DNA of 51,766 bases from Pigoraptor chileana (lineage: Eukaryota; Opisthokonta; Filasterea), in the NCBI GenBank assembly GCA_943704495.1, contig CALSCR010003387.1:1-51766 (forward strand), written 5' to 3'. Of this stretch, positions 9,970 through 20,436 are shown piece by piece. The translations under genes and the position numbers were made by a program. The notes beneath the pieces are model-generated. The model ran no database searches, had not been told where the DNA came from, and saw only the letters and a program-made list of their open reading frames with translations. Positions within the stretch are counted from its first letter, which is position 1. Each line of letters opens with the position of its first letter.

Positions 9970-12028
9970 TCACTTGGGATGGTAGATCTTGGGGATGCCA
10001 TTGACAATATTGATGGCAAATGAGCCCCCAGAAACCGTCACCAAGTCTCCCGCGTTCAATATGTTCACGAGTACTGCAAAACAGACAGTCAAGCGATGGG
10101 ACAGGGGTAGTAATCAGTAACGCGCAGCTGATACGCTAAAGCCAAAGCAGTTCTCTTTCAAAGGTACAGGAGACTACGCCACATACGGAGGCTGTGGCTT
10201 CACGAGCAGGCGCACCCACCGGTGCCTTCAGCGTACGGGTGATACGTAATCGTCCGCTGCAAGTTCCCCGAGGATCCCACGTTCGAAATGGCGACAAATA
10301 TTGTTCCGCGGGTGAAAGCGTAGAACTGTGCATCGGCGTACCGCTGCACCTGAGGAGCCGCATAGAGCGCACTGCCCTGCGCATGGCGGAAGGCATTGAC
10401 CGTCTTGAGGAAGGCGTATATGCTGCCTGCCTGCGCGTCGCCATAGTGCGGCCACAGAGCCTCACGACATCCTGGATCGGCACCACCATTGAAGCCGGCC
10501 TCTGTGCCATAGTAGACAATCGGAATCCCGGTGCCGGTAAGCACATATGCGAGCGCATTCAAAAGAGCCGCGGTGTCCCCGTTAATGTTGAGGAAGCGCG
10601 GATTGTCGTGGTTGTCCAGAAACAGACCAAGCAGGCCGATGTCCTTGAAAAGCTTTGACTCGGCATCGAGCTGTTGTTGAATTTGCGCCATCGTACCCTT
10701 CTCCTGCAGTGCATGCCGGAGGCTCCAGTACATCGGGTAGTCCAGCGTAGCGTCCAATACTCCCTGGTACGGCGCGTTATACGCCGGATCCCCATTGTCA
10801 ACCTCGCCCATCGTAAAGACGGCTGCTGCTTTGGCGTACTGCGCCCAAAAGGTCGCGTGCACCTGAGACGCGATTACATGCGCGATTGTGAGCGAATGGA
10901 ACAATGATGAAGCATCCATCACGAGAGGAGGGTGCGAGTGCACAAAACTAACGTCACCATCACACACATACACATACATACACACACACAGAGCTCACCT
11001 CAGGCACAGTGTCAATTCGAATGCCGTCGATACCATACGTGGTGATTGTGTCGTTGATCCACGCGCAAAGTGTCGAGGCGACATACGAACTCGATTGGTC
11101 GAGATCGGGGAGGCCGCTGAGCCGGCAGTATTCGACTTCCGTCTGGTTACTCCAGTTCGCAATTGTGCACACGGAATGGTAATGACTGCTGCTGTTGAAA
11201 GGCACAAAGGACGAGAAGTCCCCAACGGTGCTCGGCTCGTAGCCCATGTGATTCGCCACAACATCCAGCATGACGTACATACCACGCGCGTGACATGCTG
11301 CACGACCGCAAAAAGCGAGAGCCGGCGACATCAGCTAATACTTCACCGCTTTTGAAATATGGAACCATAGCTTGTGGGCGATATACACACCCTGCACAAG
11401 GTCCTTAAGATCCTGCGCAGTGCCGAAATGGCTGTTGATGGCGTAAAGATTATGCGCAAAGTAGCCGTGATAGCCACCCGCCGTTTGATCGGGGATAGGG
11501 CTTATCCAGATTGCGTCAAATCCCATCCCCTGGATGTAATCCAACTGGGCTTCAATGCCCTTAAATGTACCGCCGCTGTGCAATTTTTTAAGGGATGCGA
11601 ACGATAACATGGAGGGATAAGAGCGAGAAAATGGAAGGATAAGCGCGAGAAAATGGCGGGAAATACAAGAGGATTCCGAACATTTCAGGCTAAACTTCAT
11701 TCAGGAAAACATTTGCACCTGACAACCTACCAATAATCCTTCAGGTTGCTGCACGTCGACGATGGGTCTTGTGCTTGGGCAAAGCGGTCGGTGAGTAGCT
11801 GCAAAAGAAGGTTGCCATTTCGGAGAAAAAGTAAGTCCAAACTGTTCCCAAGGACAGTCTCTGCAAGATGCACGCAGCACACACCTGATATATGGTGCGT
11901 CCCCGCCATTGTTCCGCTGTCGCTGCGTCTACTGTGCCTACAATGATCACTGATCCCCACAGCAATATGAAGAAGGCATGTGCAGCCGACAGTGCGCAGC
12001 GCCCAAGCCGTGTGCAAGGGCCCGCCAT
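9970..12028 (-). CDS. secreted alpha-amylase, GH13, fungal (TAKA) type
   Basis: Six exons: 12028-11885, 11798-11731, 11575-11391, 11297-10999, 10862-10220, 10073-9970, joining to 480 aa, close to Aspergillus TAKA-amylase (499 with its leader). A hydrophobic signal peptide (FFILLWGSVIIVGTVDA, about residues 20-36) precedes WRGRTIYQ. Conserved blocks are LLTDRFA, CGGTFKGIEAQLDYIQGMGF, GYHGYF, LDVVANHMGY, GIDGIRIDTV (nucleophile D228), GEV (acid/base E252) and NHDNPRF (D318). All three catalytic acids are intact, so it should cut internal alpha-1,4 bonds of starch or glycogen outside the cell. The last exon supplies the final strands of domain C, and no starch-binding domain follows. It shares a promoter with the F-box gene in which three TCACGTGA octamers lie. 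Confidence 0.95.
10962..10993 (-). repeat. TG tract at the 5' end of amylase intron 4
   Basis: On the sense (minus) strand the donor GTGAGC is followed at once by TG dinucleotides with TATG interruptions. Confidence 0.7.
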
Positions 12029-12437
12029 TCACGACCAAGTCACAGGACAGCAATAGCCAACGACCAACACGAAAGCGAAAGCGAACGTATTATTATAAAT
12101 TGGAGAACTTACAAGGACTGTTCCCAATCCACATTTAGTGAGCATTTAGTAGTATTGAAGACAAGTGTGCACAATCACGTGATACTCACGTGAGCTATAG
12201 TCACGTGATTCGGTTGTCATGAAAAGCTATTAATAGACCGCCAATCGGGTTGCACCAAATTTGGGTGACGTACAATTCAAAAACAGTCCAAGGAACAAGT
12301 GATAAAAAGCCATTTACGAGACGACGGCAGACGCAACCAACAAGAGCGAACAAGGGAACTTAGAGGTCCTGGAGCAAAAATTGCATTGTTTCTTCAAGCA
12401 GCTTAAGTTGCTTTCACAGTCACATGCTTGATTAACT
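12029..12437. promoter_or_regulatory. divergent amylase/F-box promoter with three TCACGTGA octamers
   Basis: 409 bases between divergent start codons. The palindromic octamer TCACGTGA occurs at 12175-12182, 12186-12193 and 12201-12208, three times in 34 bases. This is the core bound by bHLH-zip factors; in animals it is the heart of the MiT/TFE CLEAR element of lysosomal and catabolic genes. A factor bound here could serve either gene. Function is inferred. Confidence 0.55.
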
Positions 12438-13067
12438 ATGAGCTGCGTTGGGACGGAAATGGGGTGGACGGACAGACTGGCAGACGACGGAGAGGTCCTC
12501 ATCAGTTTGGACAGAGTGCCGAACGAAGTGGCCAGTCTGATATTCGGTGCGTGGGTTGATTTGTCTTCGTTTCCAAAAGATACAATGGTGCGCTATTCAA
12601 TACTAATCATTGTACCGAATTTGCATTCGGTAGCATATTTGAATCCTGACAGTTTGGCGGCTGTGGCACGGACAGGGAGGAGATGGCGGAGCATTGTCTA
12701 TTCAAACGACTCGTTTTTGTGGCGGCGTCACTGCACTGCGCACGATTGGCGAAAGGAGATGCTTATCTCCCGCGAGATAGTGTTCTGCGGCATTGCGTTC
12801 GCAGCTGCCTCTCTTATGTCGGTCAGCACAGTCAACACAGCAGACGAAGGATGCTCGCTCGCTCGCTATTCGAACGACATTGATGCAAGCGTTCGCAGCG
12901 TTACTTGGCGAATGGTATACTCAGCAAACAGGACGAGACTCAACAGCTGGTATCGTGGCGACGTGGGAAGATCTGGGCGCTATGAGGACCTCCCCTGTGG
13001 ACACTTTGTTGCCCTGTCTTCCGACGGTTGGGGTCACTTACTCACTGCGCTGGAGTCGACGAGCTGA
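12438..13067 (+). CDS. short F-box domain protein
   Basis: Two exons, 12438-12546 and 12634-13067, joining to 180 aa. The splice (donor GTGCGT, acceptor CGGTAG) restores an F-box at about residues 27-72: VPNEVASLIFAYLNPDSLA, then AVARTGRRWRSIVYSNDSFLW, the usual cysteine/arginine-then-tryptophan spacing before a Trp-Arg-Arg end. F-box proteins join SCF ubiquitin ligases through Skp1. After the box a WRMVY motif and an arginine/asparagine stretch (NRTRLNSWYRGD) recall the segment that follows the F-box in other family members, but no WD40, LRR or other substrate domain is seen. An extra intron between about 12780 and 12840 would change the frame of the C-terminal half, so that half is less sure. 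Confidence 0.7.
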   Translation: MSCVGTEMGWTDRLADDGEVLISLDRVPNEVASLIFGAWVDLSSFPKDTMVRYSILIIVPNLHSVAYLNPDSLAAVARTGRRWRSIVYSNDSFLWRRHCTAHDWRKEMLISREIVFCGIAFAAASLMSVSTVNTADEGCSLARYSNDIDASVRSVTWRMVYSANRTRLNSWYRGDVGRSGRYEDLPCGHFVALSSDGWGHLLTALESTS

Positions 13068-13174
13068 GGACACGGCAAACGCACAGTACACGAAAGTGAT
13101 TTTGTACATATTTGTATATACACCGCGCGATTCGATTACAAAAAAAACTAGAGAAGCAGCTTTATGTTCCTGTT

Positions 13175-16100
13175 TTAAGCGCGGCAGTGCGCGCCCAGCT
13201 GCAGCGAGAGGCCCTCGGTGTCCGTGTACTGCGCATATCGCGCCACCTCTGCCTCGTCTACAACTGACGCCCCCTCCCGTGCGACCCGCGCATGCTCCGC
13301 ATACGCCCGATGCGAAGCCTCCGCCACGCGCGAGAATGCGGTGGGGTACACTGACTCTATCGACACCATCGCATCGGTGACGGAGCTTGCGTCGCTGCAC
13401 CAATCAGCGTGGCTGCAAGAATAGGGACGACAGTCACGGGGTCAATCGAGTCATTCAAAACCGAATAGACACACTAGCAAAATAACACCATTAAATGCAG
13501 ACCGAGGGCGTAAACTCACAAAAACAGCAGCACCAACGAACCACACACAAATGGCATCACGAACAAACCTACCACTTGTACCGGGCGAGGTCGTTTGGAG
13601 GCGGCGGGAGGATAGTGGTCCCATATGTTCCCTCCATCGTAGGCAATGTGCATTCAAGTGCGCCCATAGTGTCTTCGTCATCGTCGTCGCGCCGCATGCC
13701 AATGCCAACATAATCTCCCGTCGACTCGCGGTACACAAAGACCTCGTCGGCATCGTCATTGCCGGCCTTGCGAATCATGAGCCACTTCTTCGCACCAATG
13801 CTGGGGCTGGATCGTACAAAGCAGGCAAGTGTGAATCACGTGAAATGCGTGACGATGTAGGGGATAGGAAGGGGACTGATCGTTGATGGCGGGCGAGTTG
13901 AGGCAGGAGGTGGATATGAGTGGAAGTGGTTGTATGGGCAGAACAACGCCACAGATGAAGCACACGTTATTTACTCACGCCGGCTGCGGCGCCTTCGGTG
14001 CGATGGCGGCCCGTGGCTTGAACGGGCTCATGTCGCCGTGGGTGCGCCTGTTGCAGCGGGAAAAAAACCGCATGGTCAATGCGACGACGTCTATTATTGA
14101 TTTCGCTGGCATAAATTGTAACAAATTGAGCGTGTGATGCAAACGATGGCTGGTTCAAACACACACACATACAAACGCACCTTTCGGTTGTGGTCATGTT
14201 TGCAGCGTACACTTCGTGAAAGCACGTGATCGTTTGCGGCTGGTAGTATTCTTCAAAGAGGCAGTCCATCGGTTTCAAGGGACGCGACTGCGCCACCGCA
14301 TCAGTATCATCCGCCGGGGACGACGACGATGGGCGCGCTTCCCCCGGCACGCCAGGTGCAAAATGTATCGCAACCGACGCAGCGTCCTCCACAGCACCAA
14401 GATCTTGCCCATCGGCCGGCGACAAAAGCCCCTCTAAGCGCTCTTGGCCCTGGCACACCGCCGCACCGTTCTGCCCACCCCCCTGCACAGAGACGACCGG
14501 GCTCTGCACCGACTGACGCCTGCTTGGTGAGGCCGCATCAAATGGGCCAGGGGATGCGGGCGTGAGAAGCGCGGCTGCCAGAGACACACGCTCGTGCTGC
14601 TGCGGCTGCGGCACACGTGGCGGCTTGAACGAGGGAAAGTCCAGCTCATCGTCCTGGTCAATGAAAAAATTGTCTGCATGCGGTCGGGGCGGAAGAACAG
14701 TCAACGAAGAGCAAACGCACACACGTACAACATGCCCGCACCAAATGCCAAATTTCACGCCACAAATTATCCCGCGTCCAGGCCTGCAGCAGCAGAACGC
14801 ACCGATCGGCTTGGAGGTGTCGCAGTTCTCGCCCCCAGGGATCGTTGTGCACCATTTGATGTAGCTGCGATGGCCAGGAAAATTCCAAGATCGAAAAGGC
14901 ATGCATCACAAATGTGTTCGAGCTCCATACTTAAAATAACAATAATGAAAACACGCGAAAGCAGTCAAGCATACCTTTTGGGAGGAGGGACATATCCGTC
15001 TGCGGGATCGTTGAAGTGAAGAAAGTAATCGGTGGGCAAATCCCAAAGATTCGCCTTCCCATCTTGTGGCACAAAGTTGCCGAGAAAGAGGTTGATGGCC
15101 GCCTGTTTGTCCGCATCTATGATACAGGCAGCCAATGGGATTGCACCAATAAGACCAAGGACACACATACACACGCGCACAAGTCGCATCACTTGCGGTA
15201 AGCACAACAGGGCTCCGCGACTGCCACCAAGACACACCTGTGAAAGAATTGTTGTAGTAGCGGTGAATCGTGTTGAGAATGTCGCGCGAGTGAGTTGTCC
15301 ACGGCGCAATCTTCCGGTAAGTTTCCACCTTGTTGACTGCCTGCGAGCCACCGTACTGGAGGGCAATTGTGTCGCCGTGGTCCTCGTAGATCTCCTCAAA
15401 GACGCGCATGAGATCGCTGTCAAACTCAAGCAGCGGGCGATCGATCACACCCAGAGCAAACAACTGCGTGAAAATGCAACAAAACATGCAAAACGGGTTA
15501 CGCTCGACGCATGGCAAACAACAGTGGATTGTGCAACTGCCCAACACTTAATGCGCACACACCTGATGCGCGAGGGCGCTCTTTCCGACCATGAGCTCCA
15601 CTGCATTGGTGCGATCGAGGCAGTCGATGCAGTTGACGCGCAGTATGCCCCGCTGCAAGCGGCCGGGGAGATTGGCGCTGTACGGCCGCCCACCCTTGTT
15701 GACCATCCTGGAAAAAAGTGCTGTCAGTCCATTGCACTGACAAGCGCACAAGTAAAAATACACAAGCACACACAGCGCGCAAGAAGAGTGCAACGGGCTT
15801 TTAGAGTGCGCACGCGAACTGCTTACCCATCATTGCGAATAGCAGTGCAGTAAAGTTGAGGCCCACTATGGAAAAACCCGGTCACGTTGACAGCATTTTC
15901 AGCAATGACTCCGACCCTATCGATAACATTCTCGTCCTTACTGCGACCCAAAGCCCAATGGAGAAAGAATGGCGAGCCCCAATTTGGCGTGATGCGCCGA
16001 ACATTGAGACAGAATGAGGATGGAGGATTGCAGGCGGCGCAGGACCCTTGCTCAAAATACGCCGCGCACATTGACAACGTACAATCCAAAGGACACTGCG

Positions 16101-18586
16101 CACATATGAACATGCGCACACACAAAAACGGACAGACAGCCAAATTTTGCACACCCGCACCCACCACCGGTCTCGCAAACACGGAACATATGTGAGCTAA
16201 ATTGCAGCGCTTGTTGCACCCACCTTTTCGCACAGCGAGCCATGTCCCAAGCCACATAGTGAATAGTTCTCTCAGGGGGCAGCAGCTGATTCAGATACTT
16301 GACCGCGTGCGCGAACTCACGAGCCAAAATGGACTCGCGCGGCTTTTTCTCCTTGCGCTGCAGTCCACCAACGTGCACGCATATGGAGTGAGGGGGGTCG
16401 ATACACACAGACGAAACATGCTCAGTCGTGAATCGCACAGCCAATCAGCAGAAATCGTATTCAAACACACTCACCTTAACAAGATTGAGCACAATGATTG
16501 GCGTACCGTATCGCGCCGACATATCGTCAAAGTGCCGGCCGGTGGCAGTGTAAAACGGGTCTAGCCGATCGACTATCCAAGGAGGCAAGTTCAAACACGC
16601 ATACTTAGCAATGACACTACGAGTGCGGTGGCAGAGCGAAGTCACCAGTCCCTCATCAGCACACGCACTAACACACACCACCCACTCATAATTGGCGGCT
16701 TTGGAATCATGCCCGAGTGATCTTGCGACCAAAAAAGAGGAATGGAGCCGCGCATTTGCACGAAGGAGGTGAAGCGGCCACTGTCGTGCGCGAGGCGGCT
16801 GGCGTCATACACAATCTGCTCCGTCTCAACGTCATTCGCGACATACCCCTGTTTGGCCGAGGTGTTCTCATGTGAGTGTGTGGGCATGTTTTGACACGGT
16901 GATGGATGGCCAGCCAGACAGACATACGAGGGAGCGTCCAAAGGTTCGCATTGCCACCTTACCTGGTCGTTTGTCCCTCGCTTCAGAAAACGCGTGCCCG
17001 CAAACTGCCGAGACCGGCGCGCAATAACGGTGAGGTATATGGGCTTTCCATACACAGACACGTCTAATATGGGTATTCGCAGGTTAGTAGAGTTCAGACT
17101 AGTCAGGAAAGAATGACGCGAGTGGATGGAGCACGCGTCCAGGTGACGAAGGTGCGTGCGCGTTTGTAATTTGTGAGTGAGTATGTGTATTCTGTCTGTG
17201 TGTGTTTCTATGAGGAGGGGGGATGGGGGATACGAGCCTGGGCGACAAATCCGTGCGTGATCGGGAGAATCCAGTCCGGGTGCACCTTGTCCGCGATACC
17301 CGCCAACAGATGGTGGTTCCACACAAACATGGGGTTGCACGCAGCCAGACCGGGCAGCTTGGGGCGTCGGGGACGACTATGCGTCAGCACGTTGTGCTGG
17401 AAGGTGTGCGATATGTCGTACGTGTGGCTGAAGTAAAAATTACTCGAAAGGTCGACGTTCTGGAATATTCGCAAATACCTGTTGGAACAGCGAATGGCGT
17501 TCGACAATTACAACGCGCAAGCACAAATCAGTCGGTGCACACACACAGAGACACACACACGCACACACGCACACACAGACACACACACAGGCACACACAC
17601 ACACAAGAATCAGGGGCATTCGTCGAGCTCCTGCTTGCAGCCCCAACCTGGCCTCGTCCGGGTGTCTCTGGGTGCGCGTGGATGGATGCGCCACGCTGAC
17701 CAGTGCCGTATCCTCCACCTTGTACACAAAGTGGCCTCCTATTTGCGCCACTCGTCGCCGCTTTGTCGCCAGGACCATGTAAAAGCCTTCGTGGAACCGA
17801 ATGAACCCTGCACAACGCATCAAGCATGCAAACAAACATACTCAGACAAGCTAATGTGACTGTACGCATTGTCCACGGCCATGCCATGTAGGAGAGCACA
17901 CAAAAGTGACTACCAACCGATGATGCCAAATGCAGAAATCGTCCGGTGGAGGCCGCCGTAGCCCTTATTGCCATCGTCAATCATGAGCAGCAAATCCTGG
18001 ATCTCTCGTTTTGAGTACTCGGCATTGTCGTCCACCACATCCAAATGCCGCAAATCAGTCCGGTCTATTTTGAGCACGCGAAAGCGATACTCATTTTGGT
18101 CCGAGCCAACCACATATATGCGCTGCGTTGAGAAAGAGGGCGAGAAGGCGCCATAATGAGCACAACCAATTAAGCATTGGCTGCGTTGTCGCGGGCACGA
18201 TCCTGCGCATCTCGCTGTCCCCCCCTCCCCACACACGCACAGTCTCTGCATTTGTGACGTGCTCGACGGGCAAAGCACCGGGGTGGGCAAGTTGCACCAA
18301 CCCCGACCGTTTTGCGCTCACAACACAGGCTGGAGTTAGTTTACAGCAGCCACTCGTTCAAACACAAGAGTGCGTGCGTGCGTGCATGCACCCAAGCAAC
18401 ACCCAACACCTCGAAACGGACACCCACGCTCTTAGTTTCGTAAACGACGACCTTTTGCAGCGCCGGAGTGACCGGGTTCAGGGCGAGTGACTCTGTGCAA
18501 ACTTGGCGCAGGCACTGTGCTGGTGATCGACAAGTCTCATCTCCACTGCCCGCGAGGCCCCCGCCCCCTTCACCAAGGTAGTCCAT
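13175..18586 (-). CDS. FIG4: FIG4/Sac3 phosphoinositide 5-phosphatase
   Basis: Seventeen exons: 18586-18428, 18122-17918, 17807-17648, 17478-17234, 17063-16963, 16848-16686, 16572-16475, 16357-16224, 15940-15827, 15707-15563, 15463-15238, 15116-14975, 14864-14803, 14673-14181, 14047-13979, 13806-13573, 13412-13175; all phases agree, giving 995 aa (human 907). FIG4 removes the 5-phosphate of PI(3,5)P2 in the PIKfyve-Vac14 complex on endolysosomes. Close matches include [45 protein letters not shown], the catalytic CIDCLDRT (Cys486, Arg492), [15 protein letters not shown] and [12 protein letters not shown]. The extra length lies after the Sac domain, in a Ser/Pro-rich stretch with acidic patches. 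The ATG at 18586 is chosen for its good context (gcgaccATGg). Exon 16 has two possible acceptors six bases apart. It shares a divergent promoter with TMEM50. Confidence 0.96.
17537..17606 (-). repeat. TG microsatellite in FIG4 intron 3
   Basis: CA-rich on the plus strand, hence TG-rich in the FIG4 transcript. It occupies much of the intron between exons 3 and 4. Confidence 0.85.
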
Positions 18587-19018
18587 GGTCGCCACAGCAG
18601 CAACACAAGCTATGACACTGCAAATGCAGGATTTCGCGCTATCATTCTTCACGTAATTCGTGCGGTTGATGAGTAAACTCAGTTCCGGCGTTTACGGTTG
18701 GAACAACTTAGCCCTAGCCTTACTGAAATTAACCCTACCTCGCCAAGTACTAACTAAAATTCTAAAAATTAGCCCCCTTCCGACGTCACCGTCGTTCACT
18801 ATCGGCATTTTTCTTTTCTCATTCGTAACGGTTGTTTTGCCACTTTTGCATACATATGAACATACAAAGGTGGAATTGCATGTGCCTCAGCTAAACAGAC
18901 TGCTGATATGAAATTGATATGAATGAGTGGGTAATCGTTTGTACACGCGGTGGCCTTTGACTCACGATCGTCACTCAAACACGTTCAACTGCGACCATAT
19001 ACAACGGGCGAGTTGACT
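18587..19018. other. divergent promoter region of FIG4 and TMEM50
   Basis: 432 bases between divergent start codons. No E-box, CCAAT or TATA element stands out. Confidence 0.5.
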
Positions 19019-19861
19019 ATGGCGTGTCTGCAGTGTTCTTGTTGCGAGCACGACTATTATGACGTCTCAGGTGCACGGAATACGGTCGTTTCATACGTTT
19101 CAGGATTGCTGGTCAGTACCGACGTGTGGGCCAGTGGGTTCGCATCTCAATAATGGGATGGGCGCAGTTCGCTTCGGCCCAAAGACAAGACGCATACGCC
19201 TTGTCTCTGGGCCTTTGCGCCTGTATGAATGTAAAGTTGACCCTATGTGCGCATCGCTCATATTTCATTGTCATTTGTTGAGAATTGATGCTTAACATCG
19301 ATTGTTCTCCACATCACTTTGGTGCAATAGTTTGCAATCGGCTGGTGGCTTTGCATTGATGCGAATGCGGTCGATAAGCACTACAGCCGTCCCGAATACA
19401 ATGCGTGTGGGGTAGTTTCCACCCTCGCCTTGTTCATGTGGGTTGCGTCTGCATGCGGCCGCTTGTATGAGTACGCTTCGTGCTTTAGTGCTGTTTGCGT
19501 TTCGTGACCGGTGTTTCAGGTGTTTCACTTTTACTGCACTCTACATATCTCGGAACCAGGCACTCACCAACAATTTCGATTTTATAAAACCAATAGGATC
19601 AACTCTGTGACAAGTGGTCATCTCGCGGGCGATATGTACACTGGCGGTCTGTGCGCTCACCGTATGGTCGCACGCACTTGGCTGTTCCTTGGGTTTCTTG
19701 CTGCGTTTGGCGGGCTGATAGGGTCAGCTTGGATTCTTTTTGGAGATTATGTCGCCAAGGAAGCTCACCACACATGGCCTGGCGCCGCATTCTTTCTTCA
19801 GAACCTACTTATATTCCTGAGTGCAATGTTCATGAAATTTGGAAGGGCGGAAGACTATTAA
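19019..19861 (+). CDS. TMEM50: TMEM50/Vps68-type four-span membrane protein
   Basis: Three exons, 19019-19111, 19331-19437 and 19597-19861, joining to 154 aa (human TMEM50A has 157). The splice from exon 2 (donor GTGGGT after TTCAT) to exon 3 gives ALFM-INSV, which lines up with the AFLMINAV segment of TMEM50A. The family signatures are a CxxC-rich N terminus, an FAIGWWLCID first span, a CGVVSTLALF second span, ARTWLFLGFLAAFGGLIGSAWILFG as the third and FFLQNLLIFLSAMFMKFGR as the last, ending RAEDY. Yeast Vps68 of this family acts in endosome-to-vacuole traffic with Vps55. The family's biochemical role is not settled. Confidence 0.95.
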
Positions 19862-20436
19862 CACGCCCGTATACGCGGGCATCCTAGATGACGATTTTAT
19901 TGTGTTTTATATTTGTACATAAAAATGCATTTTCTCGTCGCGTCTTGTTACCCCTCTGCAACGTATCATTTGTGTTTGATTGCATATTTTTCATCATTTT
20001 TTGGAGGCGATTCACATTAAATCTCCGACTGCACTCTGGGCATTCAAAATAGAGTGTGAATCGGAATGTGACAGTCACAGTCATAGTCCACTACTCCTAT
20101 CACTGCATTAGTGTGACACGGCGCAATTGTTCCATGAACAACCACTAGATTTCGCATTTCTCGCCGCCATCAATCATAGTTTATCGGACTACACGCTCTT
20201 CACTATTCCTGCGCTGCTTAGTGCGTGTGTATGAATGTCTTTGTCGTTGTAGGGACTGTGATGGCTGCTTGCCAATGGCTGTCCTCGCTGATGAAACATG
20301 ACAGGCCAATTCTATCGGTGTGTGGGGTGGCCATGCCATCACGCCAGGACAGAAATGCTGTAGCGGCGATACAGTATCAAAGCGAAAGTGTGTGAAGTCA
20401 CGTCCAGTGGGGCCTGTGAAGTACTGCAGGAAGCAA
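19862..20436. other. spacer between TMEM50 and CCP1
   Basis: 575 bases between genes on the same strand. AT-rich just after the TMEM50 stop. No supported gene on either strand. Confidence 0.5.
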
